From contig NW_011887292.1 of assembly GCF_000151315.2 (NCBI RefSeq), positions 537,534 to 601,533 on the forward strand: a DNA stretch of 64,000 bases, read 5' to 3'. The position numbers were made by a program, and so were the translations under genes. Source of the stretch: Capsaspora owczarzaki ATCC 30864 (lineage: Eukaryota > Opisthokonta > Filasterea). Within the stretch, counting starts at the first letter, position 1. The number at the start of each line of letters is the position of its first letter. The notes under the pieces are model-generated. The model did no database searches, had not been told where the DNA came from, and saw only the letters and a list, made by a program, of their open reading frames with translations. Positions 46,727-56,405 of the stretch are shown here, piece after piece.

Positions 46727-49474
46727 ATGCCAGCGGATATCGAGGCGTTCAACCGGCAGGCGGCCGAGATTGACGAGTGGTTTGGCCTGCTTGAGCCGAG
46801 CGAGCGAACCACCATTCTGTGCTCGCTGCTGCAGCACTGCAACCCGCTCGAGGTCCGCTTCCTGTCGACCGTGCTCGACGAGATTGCATCCCGCGACTAC
46901 TACCACCTCCGCTCGCTCGAGACCTGGGCGAACAGCGTCGAGTACCTCGTCGAGCTCGATGTCCAGACAACCAGGCAGCTCAATGCCGCGCACGCCGCGT
47001 TTGCCGCCGCGCCACCAAGCACTGCTACCACGACTGCTGCTGCTGCTGCTACTTTTGCGAATGGCAAGCACCCGCCAGGCACCGGTGGCGGTGGCGGTGG
47101 CGCTGGCGCTGGCGGATCACCATCATCATCATCGTCCTTGTCCTCGTCGAACTCGTCCTCAGCTTCCTCCTCGTCGTCGTCCACAGTCCACAGAATTCTG
47201 TCCAAATTGGCCCAGCGATTGCTCGAGTTGCTGCCGCTGCTGCACGTTCGCAACTACCAGGCGTCGTCGCGGTACTTCCCGCTCATCCAGCGCGTGTTTG
47301 ACCACTCGATCGACGCGTCCAACGCCGGGATACAGCAGCACCAGGACGAGCAGCCATATGAGTTTGCCAACCACTGCCGCACCATTCTCACGCTTGCACT
47401 GACCCACCCGTCCTTTACGTTTCACCAAAAGGAAACAGTCATGGGCCTGCTACAGCGTCTTCTCTTCCTCAGCGGCCTGCGCGAGGGCGAAGAAGACGAA
47501 GAAGACGAGTCCAACCGCCAACCCGACACGACGACCGGAGCGGTTGCTGGCGGCGAAGCGCAGTCCAAGGATCCCGTGGAAGGAGCGTCAGCATCATCAT
47601 TGTCGTTAGTAGACACTGCCTCCACCGATGGAGCTGGTGCCAACAGCGCTGCTCTTCCTTCCGTGCCGCCTTCCGCGACGCCGTCCGCCGAGAGCAATGC
47701 GCGACGAGGAACCGTGCGGCACTCCCATCCAGCTGCCGTCAAGCGGCCCCACTCGTTCATGGACCATCCGCAGTCCATGCTGGGCTTTTTGCAGTTCCTC
47801 AAACCTGACTTTACCACTTCGTTCTCCTCGCTCGAAGCGCAGAATCACGAAGTCGCAACCACAGCACAAGTGTCGCCAAACATATCGCGCGGCAATTCGT
47901 CCGACCGTGTGCTAGAGCACTTGCACGACAAGCAACAATCCGCGGACGCGCCACCTCCTCGAAGAAACGGCGCAGGACAACACTTTGCATCCAATCACAT
48001 CCAAACAGGCGGATCTGCATTTGGACCGACCTCCTTTTTCGCCCACAGCGCCAACCCGCAGACATCCGTCCCAGCCGTGCAACTCGCTGCGCGTCCTGCA
48101 TCCTATGCGTCGCCCGCTGGCGAGCTCAAACCAGTGCGCCAGGCCCCGCCTCCCCCAGTCGCTGCAGCAGCCGCACAATCGTCGCATGCTTTGCAGCAAT
48201 CCCACTCCACGCCGGCTGCGCCACTACATCACAATCATCAACAACAACAGCATCATCATCATGTCTCTCATCACACCCCCGCTTCTACTCCAGCACTCCA
48301 CATGCAACAGACACCGCCATCTGCATCCCAACAATTCCATTTGCAGCAATATCGGCAACACCACCAGCAATCTGAGCCGTCCATCGCATCTCCCGCGCCT
48401 GCCGCGTCAAAGGCGGCGCAGTCTCCACCCAAAGGGCAGACATCGTATCAAAATATCGACATTCCTTTGTGGCTGAGAGGCTTGCGATTGCACAAGTACG
48501 CGCCCCTGTTTGAGACCATGACCATCGAAGACATGCTGCAGCTCACAGAGTCGCAGTTGCTCGGCTGGGGCATGACTGCGGGTGCCAGCAAAAAGCTGTT
48601 AGTGCAGCTGGATGAACTGCGTCGCACCAACCTTCCCTCGGCGGATCGCCGGTCGCGGGGATCGGTCAACTCGAATGAGGACGATGCATCAGGCACTGCT
48701 GGTGTCGGCAAGTCCAGCAAGGCTGCGCGCCTTGCAGAGGCCGCCGAGGAGCACATTTACGATGAGATTTACACTGACGGCGGCGATATCGTTCCCAAGC
48801 CCAACAAGGCGGCTTCGGCAAGGCCACCCATGCCTGCACCAACAGCCGAGCGTCCAGTATCTCAGATCCACCCCATTCGAACTGCGCCGAGTAAGCCGGC
48901 ACCAGCGGCCGCCCACGCTTCGCCAGTGCCAATCCGTTCCGACACTACGCAACCGCATTCGCCTCGCCCCGTCCCTGCTCAGCGCGAGCGTAAGACCAGT
49001 AGCTCCAGCAATGTTGCCGCCAACACCGCCAGTGGCACTCCGGCGTCGGAAGCTCGGCCTGCAATGCCGCTACCTCAGAATCAGAACGGACCAAGTGCGC
49101 CAGTGACGTTACCCACTACTGCTGCTGCTGCTGCCGCTGCCCCGACCAAGGAAAAACCTCAAATCAAGCAACGAGCGAGCTCCTCGACGTCATTGGCTGT
49201 ATCGACTCACTCATCGGGCTCGGCAACGCCCGTCACTCCTGGGCCAGCTTCCCCTCGCGCCGCCCCCATCAACCCTGGACCCACGTCCCCTCGTCTCAAC
49301 AACGCTGGTGTCGTTCCTGCCTCGGGCCCTTCTGGTACTCTTCCAGTCGCCGCCGCGGCAGTATCTCTCCCTTTCTGCTTCAACTGCGGGGAGGAAGGAC
49401 ATGTTGGTCATGAATGCCCAGTGCGCAATATTGATGCCGATGTGCACGAGTCGCTTGCACACAGCTTTGCATGA
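46727..49474 (+). CDS. ZCCHC14-like SAM and CCHC zinc-knuckle protein
   Basis: One uninterrupted exon of 915 residues. The N-terminal 60 residues (EWFGLLEPSERTTILCSLL, CNPLEVRFLSTVLDEIA, RDYYHLRSLE) match the N-terminal domain of animal ZCCHC14/ZCCHC2. A SAM domain lies at about residues 576-636 (IPLWLRGLRLHKYAPLFETM, LGWGMTAGASKKLL), of the Smaug/VTS1-like RNA-binding kind. A CCHC knuckle lies near residue 883 (CFNCGEEGHVGHEC). The remainder is Gln/His, Ser/Ala and Pro low complexity. In human cells ZCCHC14 binds CNGG-type RNA loops through its SAM domain and recruits TENT4 poly(A) polymerases; a similar RNA-stability role is inferred. Confident on domains and family. Confidence 0.88.
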   Translation: MPADIEAFNRQAAEIDEWFGLLEPSERTTILCSLLQHCNPLEVRFLSTVLDEIASRDYYHLRSLETWANSVEYLVELDVQTTRQLNAAHAAFAAAPPSTATTTAAAAATFANGKHPPGTGGGGGGAGAGGSPSSSSSLSSSNSSSASSSSSSTVHRILSKLAQRLLELLPLLHVRNYQASSRYFPLIQRVFDHSIDASNAGIQQHQDEQPYEFANHCRTILTLALTHPSFTFHQKETVMGLLQRLLFLSGLREGEEDEEDESNRQPDTTTGAVAGGEAQSKDPVEGASASSLSLVDTASTDGAGANSAALPSVPPSATPSAESNARRGTVRHSHPAAVKRPHSFMDHPQSMLGFLQFLKPDFTTSFSSLEAQNHEVATTAQVSPNISRGNSSDRVLEHLHDKQQSADAPPPRRNGAGQHFASNHIQTGGSAFGPTSFFAHSANPQTSVPAVQLAARPASYASPAGELKPVRQAPPPPVAAAAAQSSHALQQSHSTPAAPLHHNHQQQQHHHHVSHHTPASTPALHMQQTPPSASQQFHLQQYRQHHQQSEPSIASPAPAASKAAQSPPKGQTSYQNIDIPLWLRGLRLHKYAPLFETMTIEDMLQLTESQLLGWGMTAGASKKLLVQLDELRRTNLPSADRRSRGSVNSNEDDASGTAGVGKSSKAARLAEAAEEHIYDEIYTDGGDIVPKPNKAASARPPMPAPTAERPVSQIHPIRTAPSKPAPAAAHASPVPIRSDTTQPHSPRPVPAQRERKTSSSSNVAANTASGTPASEARPAMPLPQNQNGPSAPVTLPTTAAAAAAAPTKEKPQIKQRASSSTSLAVSTHSSGSATPVTPGPASPRAAPINPGPTSPRLNNAGVVPASGPSGTLPVAAAAVSLPFCFNCGEEGHVGHECPVRNIDADVHESLAHSFA

Positions 49475-49832
49475 GCGTTTGGCGGTTGAGGACAACAACA
49501 GCAACAACATTTATGAAAAGGTTGTCCATGGTTTAGGCGTTTATCATTCTTTGTAAAAACAAAACAAAACAAAACTAAAAGTCAAGGCCAAAACAACATT
49601 GTCGCAGACTAACCGAATCGAAAAAAAAAAACAAAGGTAGCAGACAAACGAGAAGGAGGAGAACCTGCTTCATGGTTTGAGGCAAAGAAGAAACTTGGAA
49701 AGAACAATGAAGCAGAAACGAACAGGGAAAACAATAGGGCCGATTTGGTCATCAAACATCGGGACACGAAGCCTAGAAAGACGAGTGAACAAGGGAAGGA
49801 GAGAGACAAAGAGCAAGGATAAAATGCCATCA
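49475..49832. other. Intergenic: facing 3' ends
   Basis: About 360 bp between convergent stops, with A-rich runs (aaaacaaaacaaaac near 49556 and an A tract near 49621). No gene is visible. Confidence 0.5.
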
Positions 49833-52770
49833 TTAATAGGCAGGCTTGAGCAGACTCGACAAGAACGAAACCCAATTCTTGACTTCCGAGTCCGAGTCTC
49901 CAGCGAGAACGTAGGTGCGGGCAGGCGTCTTGATCTCAAACGCAAACTGACGGTTGTGCTTCTCCTTCGGGACAACGTAAACGGCGTCGTCATTCTGGCG
50001 CTCGCCCAGAATAATTTGGCCGAGCGGCTCCTTCTCCTTGTCGTTCTTGTAGTACCGAATTTCTTTGAGCTCTTCCTTGAACACAAACCAGCGCTTGCGC
50101 CAGCCCTTGTTGGAGCCCCCTTGCTTGACGAGGTAGCCCTTAACAATCTTGGGCGGCCGCGTTTCGGGGTTTTTGCCGCGCGAGTTCATTTCGCGCACCA
50201 GGCAAGTCACCCACTACATCGAATGGAAGAAGTCATGGGGGAAAAAAAGTTAATGCAATGGCCACAATGAGTCATTCGGCGTTGGCAACAGGAGGGCAAA
50301 AAGGATTGGAGGAACATACCGCCTTGCTGCCGGCCTCTGTATCGTCGTACAGATAGAAGGTGCGACCTTCCGTCACAATCTCAAAGCAAAAGTCCTTCTT
50401 GGCGGTGTGGTTGTCGCGGATGGCAGTGCATGTGCTGAGATCGATGGTTCCAGCTGGCGCAGCGTCCTGAGTATGTTTTTGCAAAGCACCAACGCATGCC
50501 GCAAGGGTCAGGACACCAGCACAAAAACACCACTTGTTTGTTTGCGAGCAAAGAAGGCCCTTTGCGTCGTCCACAAATCAAAACGACGACCAACAACTCA
50601 CCATGACCTTCTTGTAGTAGTGCAGGGACAAATCGCGCAGAACAAACCAACGCTTCTTCCAGTTCTTGTTGTGGCCACCCTGCTTTGTGAGGAAGCCCTC
50701 AAATGTGGCGGGACGCGCAGTCGAGCTCGAGGCAGCAGCGTCAGGGGAAGCGCCGTCCACGGACGCGGGTGCAGCAGATGGAGCAGACGACGACGCCTCG
50801 GCGGTCGGGATGCGGCTGCCCTCAAAAGAGACGTCCTCGTACTCGCTCGTTGAGGCGGGGCGCTGGGTTGCCGTTGTGTTGTGGCGCGGGTTGAACACCG
50901 ACGTGGCATCGACCTGGGCAATAGCCTCGGGCTTGGCACGGGCGTCCGTCATGGCATCAGTGTTCTTTCGGGAGCCGATGGACGACAGTGACGAAGAACG
51001 ATCGGAAGAAGAGTGCTTGTTCAGAATAATCACACCAGCGGGTTGCGGCTGAACGACCTGGGCGGCGATCGAGCGGAGCATGTCTGGGTCGACATCGTCG
51101 TAAGCCTCGCCGTCACTAACGTCGCTGTCGTTCACAGTCGGGGAAAACACGGATGCGCGCACGCTCGAACGGGCGGGGGAAGATGTCGAGCTGGTTGCTG
51201 TCGCAGCAGCTGCTGCTGCTGCTGCAGCGACCGGCTGTTTCTCAGCACCTTCGGTCTTGGCGTCACTCGTGATGTCAACCGGATCCACATCGTCGTAGAG
51301 GTCACCGTCATCGGCATCGGCATCCGCCTTTGCCTGTGCCGGAGCGGCATCCGCCTTGACAGCGTCCTCCGTCGCTGCAGCCGTCTGGAGAGCAGCGATG
51401 CGAGCAACCGTCGCTTCGGAGGGCTTCTCGGTGAAGTCAATGTCAATGTAGTTGGCAGCCGCGTCGCTTTCTGCACTGGCAGTCCGGTCCCGCGTCACTT
51501 CCGAGTACGTCTCCTTGATCAGCGAGTAGGTGGTTGGCGGATCGCTCGACACCACATGCAGAGGCAAGTCTGACACCGTTGCCACAACCATGCCAACAAT
51601 CATGTCGTCAATGTCGCCCAGCGTCTGTCAGAGAAACAAGAATGATTACGTTCGTTATTTTAGTACGTGAGCAACGTCAGTCCAAGTCCGACGAGGACCG
51701 CAAATGCAGATCTGGGTGCTTACATTGGGACGAGATGATTCTTCGGCAGCAGCGGGCGCGGCGACGGGATCGGCCGCGGGAGCCTCGGCGACGGGCTCGG
51801 CAGCTTCGGTAACAGGTTCAGTAACAGGCTCGGCCACAGCCTCGGTTACAGCCTCGGTTACAGCCTCGGTTACAGCCTCGGTTACAGCCTCGGTTACAGG
51901 CGCAACTGCAGCTTCGACAACAGCTTCGACGACAGCTGCAATGACAGCTTCAGCAACAGCCTCAACCACCTGCTCATCCGCCGACTCCACCGAGTTGGAC
52001 TCGGGGACAGCGTCCGCTGGGTCTGCGACAGTGCCGACGTCTTCGTACAGGTCCTCGGCAGCATCGTTGAGCTGAGCAGACGCGAACGAGTTGACCTCTG
52101 GAGCAGCAGCAACAATTGATGCAGCCTGGTGTTGAGGGTGGCTCTGCGGGTTGTTGTTGTTGTTGTTGTTGTTGACGTTGGGTCCGCCAAGCTGAGCCTG
52201 AAGCTCAGTGATTTGGATTTCCAGCTCGTTCTGCTTGACAGCTGCGGCGGCCATTGCGGTTGCGGTCGCAGCCTCAGCGCTCTGGATGCGGATGAGCAGC
52301 CTCGAGGCCTCCCGCTGCAGCGTAGCCTCGCGCTCCTGCGCCAGATGCAGCTGCTGGCTGAGCTCTAGCTCGCGCTGGCGGGTGCCGACGTCCTTGTCCT
52401 TGGCAGAGCGAGCGGCCTGCGCTTCGAGCTCGGCGACCTTGGCACGGAGCGCGGCATTCTCGGCCTCCTTCTCACGGAGCCGCGCCTGGGTCTGCTCACT
52501 GACCGCCGCCGCCTGCTGCTGCTCGGATGCAGTCGTGGGTGTGGACGGGCCGACCATGGACACGACGCGGCTGTTTGGGCGAGTCGAGCGCGGATTGATG
52601 GTGTTCATCTCGGCAGTCGCAACGGCCGTAACGTGCTCAAAGAACTGCTTGGCCTTGGACACTGGCAGCAGGCCGCCATTCGTGTCGTGGTGCTGCTCTG
52701 CTCCTCCAGTCGTCGCCTCGGCGAGTCCGTCTCTCGTCGTTGTCGTCGTCGTCGTCGCTGGCTGGCTCAT
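49833..52770 (-). CDS. Tandem-PH scaffold with repeated Y-[E/D]-D-V sites
   Basis: Four exons (51724-52770, 50602-51624, 50320-50466, 49833-50213) are all joined in phase 0 and give about 865 residues. The order is a coiled coil (about 85-190, LREKEAENAALRAKVAELEA), an Asn run, a VTEA/VAE repeat region (about 260-345), an acidic middle, then two PH domains at the C-terminus. PH1 begins FEGFLTKQGGHNKNWKKRWF and is split by two introns; PH2 begins VKGYLVKQGGSNKGWRKRWF and ends LKPAY. The acidic middle holds several tyrosines in similar context (DLYEDV, DLYDDVDP, EAYDDVDP, EYEDVSF, TYSEV), which look like SH2 ligands. Phosphoinositide binding by the KxGG...KxRWF motif and a role as membrane signalling scaffold are inferred. 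I cannot name an ortholog; AFAP1-like or SKAP-like adaptors are the nearest idea. Confidence 0.82.
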
Positions 52771-53500
52771 TGTTGTTGTTGTGCTGGTGTTTTTTGTGTT
52801 TTTTGTTTTTGTACTGTCGTCTTCTGTCTCTGATGGCTGCGATTCACCCCGCGAATCCGACGTGGCACTCGAATAGTGTCAAATGGCGACGTGTGCTTTT
52901 TGTAGTGGATTTCCGCGCGCGCGTCCCGCTTTTGCGTTTGGCAGTCGAACTTGTTGCTCAGACGAAAAGGCAAAAAGTCAAAATTCAAAACCAAAAAAGA
53001 GAAAAAATCGAAAAAATAATAATAATAATAAAAAATAAAATTGAAAAAAAAAAAGCAATGATGAACAGTTAAAACGGATTTGAGTTTGGACGTCAAGAAG
53101 AGCAGAAAGTGTGGAAAGGCATGGAGGAAGAAGAAACAGACAACAATAGATCTGTAAAGACATATTCAACCATCTCAGCAGCCACCAATCCACAGGGGGA
53201 AAAAGCTCTGCAGCTTCTGAGAAAGTGCCAAAAACTGCAACAACCAGAACGAAGCATGCATCCCTCCCGAACATCAACACCTCTGAGAAAAAGCCAAAGT
53301 ACAAGGAATAGCTTTAATACCAGAGCTAACATCACATCGAAATGCAATTAGCTTGGAGGTTTGGACGGCGCACGTCCGTGAACGGTAATCTTCAAACTGG
53401 TGCTTGCTCAAGACCAGCCGAGTGCTAGGCTCAAGACCAGACAGACGGCGCTTCCTCAAGAACAGAGCCAAAAACTCTCAAAACCCGACCAGATGCCTGC
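52771..53500. other. Intergenic, 730 bp, no gene seen
   Basis: Upstream of the PH-scaffold start and downstream of the thioredoxin-fold stop. It contains GTT and AAT repeats (52768-52810, 53018-53040). Just before 53500 lies an imperfect repeat around 'caagaccag'. Short frames are unconvincing. Confidence 0.5.
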
Positions 53501-54115
53501 TCAAAGCTCGTCGTTGCCGGGAAGGGCCAGCGTCGGCGGCTTAAACCGCTCGATGGCATCCCGCATGCCCGCAAGCAGCTCGTCGAGCGTGCCGTAGTAA
53601 TGGTTGTACACTCGCTCATGGCCGAACGTGTTGTGGATGTCGTCACGGACCTTGCCCGATGGATCGATGAAGAGCACGCGCGGAAAGTACGCGCCGTCCG
53701 GGGAGAGTTGGAGTGCCAGCTCGCCCTCGTGTGGCTCCTCGGCATCGTGCACGTTAATCATGACAAACTCGTTGCTCAGGTCGCGCGCGGCTTCCGAAGC
53801 AGCAAACTGGGGTGCGAGTCGGCGGGTGTTCTCGCTCGCCGTCTTGTGAATGACCACCATCGCTGGTCGGCCCGTCTGGCGTGCGTGTCGCATGCCTTCG
53901 CGCAATCGATACCACTTGATGTTGTCGCCCCAGCCGCGCGCCCAGCTGGAGCCCCTGCGGAGGTGCGGCAGCTTGTTCAGCGGCGTCTCGCTCGCCTCTG
54001 TCTCGAGCGCCTGCGTTCCCCACGCCGCCGCGCACAGCGTCACCAGCACAACAAGGGCCAGCGTGGCTATGCTGATCGAGTGGCGATTCTTGGTCTGTCG
54101 CTTGTTCGTGGTCAT
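53501..54115 (-). CDS. TXNDC12/AGR-like thioredoxin-fold ER protein, no CxxC
   Basis: Single exon of 204 residues. An N-terminal hydrophobic segment (SIATLALVVLVTLCAAAWG) serves as signal peptide and the protein ends NDEL, a KDEL-type ER retrieval signal. The fold matches TXNDC12/AGR2: ARGWGDNIKWYRLREGM, RPAMVVIHK, EFVMINVHDAEEP, LSPDGAYFPRVLFIDPSGK and YYGTLDELLAGM. The redox site, CGAC in TXNDC12 and a single-Cys CPHS in AGR2, is replaced by sequence reading HKTASENTRRLAP, with no cysteine at all. It should therefore act as a chaperone or binding factor rather than an oxidoreductase. The first in-frame ATG before the signal peptide (54115) was chosen; nothing supports the longer upstream frame. 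Confidence 0.88.
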   Translation of the reverse strand: MTTNKRQTKNRHSISIATLALVVLVTLCAAAWGTQALETEASETPLNKLPHLRRGSSWARGWGDNIKWYRLREGMRHARQTGRPAMVVIHKTASENTRRLAPQFAASEAARDLSNEFVMINVHDAEEPHEGELALQLSPDGAYFPRVLFIDPSGKVRDDIHNTFGHERVYNHYYGTLDELLAGMRDAIERFKPPTLALPGNDEL

Positions 54116-55918
54116 TCCTTCTTGCAAATCTGTCAGCAGCAATTCAGCAATTTGGTGAACAATCCTTAGCACAAAGGAAGGACTGCTCAATTTTTGTTGT
54201 GTTTCTTTTTTCCCGTGCTATGCTGCTTGTTCATGTGCTCGTGAATCACAGTATGAATGGTTGTCTGCGCTTGTTGTTGCTGCTCTGCGGGAGGAAGCCG
54301 ATCCGTTTGCCCCAATTGCTGCTGCACTCATAGTACTTTCTCTACTTCGTTCGTTTCGCAGATGGCACTCCAGCCCGGCGCTCTTGAAGCAAGACCCACT
54401 CTTTCTGGCAGACACCCTTTCTTTTGACCAGACTGAGTCTGAGTGTCGATCATTCGAGTTGGAAGGTGCTGAAATTGGGAATTTCTGCTTTTTCTTCCAA
54501 TTCGGTTTATTTTTATTATTTATGAAATTGATGTCACGTTCTAATGCAGATTGTGAGATGCACTGCAATGAATGCACCATCATCCGATCTTGACAGTCGG
54601 TGGACGGGTTGGTGGGGGTGGAGGGTCGTAGTAACAGCAACATCCAAAGGTGTGTTGTTGATATCTCGTGAGCAACCGTACGGGTTTTTTTTTTTTTTTT
54701 TTTTTTTCCGTCGTCTACAATTGTCTTTGCTTCATTCAGCTTGAACTGAGCGCTTCACCACCCAGAGTTCTCTTCGTGATCATCAACCCTCATCAACAGC
54801 AGCAAAATCAGGTTGTCAACTGATCATCATCATCATCATCATCACCAGATTGTAGAAACGGACTTTGGTTCATTCTTTTTTTTTTTCTTCTTCTTTTTCT
54901 TTTTTTCCAAAGGTACGTGCATTTTTTATTTTATTTTATTTTATTTTATTTTGCTCTGTTCTTCAGCCGTCAACAGCGAAGAACGCCCGTCGCCCTGCCG
55001 CTTGAAAGCCCTCCTTGCATCACTGATTGATTGCGCTCTAGTTCATGTGCTTGCGCTGGGGGGTGGCCGAGCGCGAGAGGGCTGCCAGCCGCAGAGGGAG
55101 AGAAAGACGATGACAAGTTAAAAAAAAAAAAAAAGGCGGTTTAAAAGCCAAAAGTCAGACCAGACCGCACAGCAGCGACCAAGTGAAGCGAGTGTGAGTG
55201 GTGGCACAACGGAGACGTGTGTCTGAACGACACCAATCCATCCAACAGCAGGACGGCAGCCTCGAAGCGAGTAGCAAACAGGCAAAAAAAAGAAAAAAAA
55301 AAAAAAAGAAAGCGGGGGGTTCAGCGCATTGGCGCGATAAGGACCGGTCTGGACTCGTCCTGTGAGTGCAGGGCAAAGCTCGCAGCAGCAGCAGCAGCAG
55401 CAGCAGCAAGCTGTGGTCTGCTAATACTGGCACTCGTTGTCGCTGGATGCTTCTGTGCGTTGGGAGTGGCAGGGGAGATTGTCGTGAAAGAACTGGGTAG
55501 CTCGGCTGTGGCCAAAGTGTGCATGGAGGCTGGCTTTGCTTTGCAGTGTGGGTCTATGTGTGCTTCTTGCTTCTTTGCCCTCCAGTGGTGGGCCATCCTG
55601 AGCGGGAGAGCGAGCGAGGCAGACAAGAGCCAAAAATTGCGCCTTTTCTCTTTTTTTTTTTTTTCTTTTTTTTTCTTGTCTTTTTTGTGGTTGTCGCTGC
55701 TCTTGTTGGATGCCTCAATGGTTGTACCCTGCACTCACTGTGAATGATTGTTGCTCTCCCTCGACTCCCCCTTGTTGGCGATTCGTGCTGTGCCCGCTGC
55801 TTGTCGCCGCGCGCGTTGCGTTCTGTGTGCTTTTTGGGCAGCGAGCACATCCTACAGAAAAAGCGTCCTTTCATTGCCCAGAGTGCCATTCCTCCGGTCT
55901 CACAACCACGCACCAAAC
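54116..55918. other. 1.8-kb intergenic region with no supported gene
   Basis: This lies between the divergent TXNDC12-like and CRK-like starts and is the longest gene-free interval flanked by genes here. It contains T tracts (54686-54708, 54877-54906), a TTTTA repeat (54925-54951), an ATC repeat (54824-54841), a GCA repeat (55384-55407) and A tracts. A frame near 54261-54593 reads partly like protein (ALVVAALREEADPFAPIAAALIVL) but has no ATG and no recognised domain. A missed small gene is possible. Confidence 0.4.
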
Positions 55919-56360
55919 ATGTCGAACGAAGTCGACGATCTCCTTGATCGTAAGTCGATGCGCCCTCCGCCGCTCGTGCGTTGTGTGAGAAGCCAGAAGC
56001 GCGATGGTTGGTTGGCTCATCATTTTTATCATTTTTGCTATTCTCCCCTGGCTGTGCAGACCTCGAGGGCAACCACACTGCCCTTTCGCAAAAGCCGCCA
56101 AAACCCGTGGGCAGCAACGGCATCAGCAGCCCATCCACGTCGCCCAACAGCTCCAACGTGGCCGTCCCGGACTTGAGTGGTCCCAAAGGGTAAGTTTTTG
56201 GCTCTTTTTTTTTTTTTTTTTTTCGCATGGTCCTTCCCCCCCCCCACTCCGCGTGTCCGAGCTTTCCTCCTCCTGCCCTTGTTCATCCACTTGACGCACA
56301 CCCTTTTTTCCCTTGCTCCTCAGCCAGCCGCAAGCGGGATTGCTTTCGTGTCCTTTTCGT

Positions 56361-56405
<45 letters not shown>

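Noticed and set aside
54261-54593. A plus-strand frame with a partly hydrophobic translation
   Set aside because: No ATG start, no splice partners and no recognised domain; kept only as a note in the intergenic entry.
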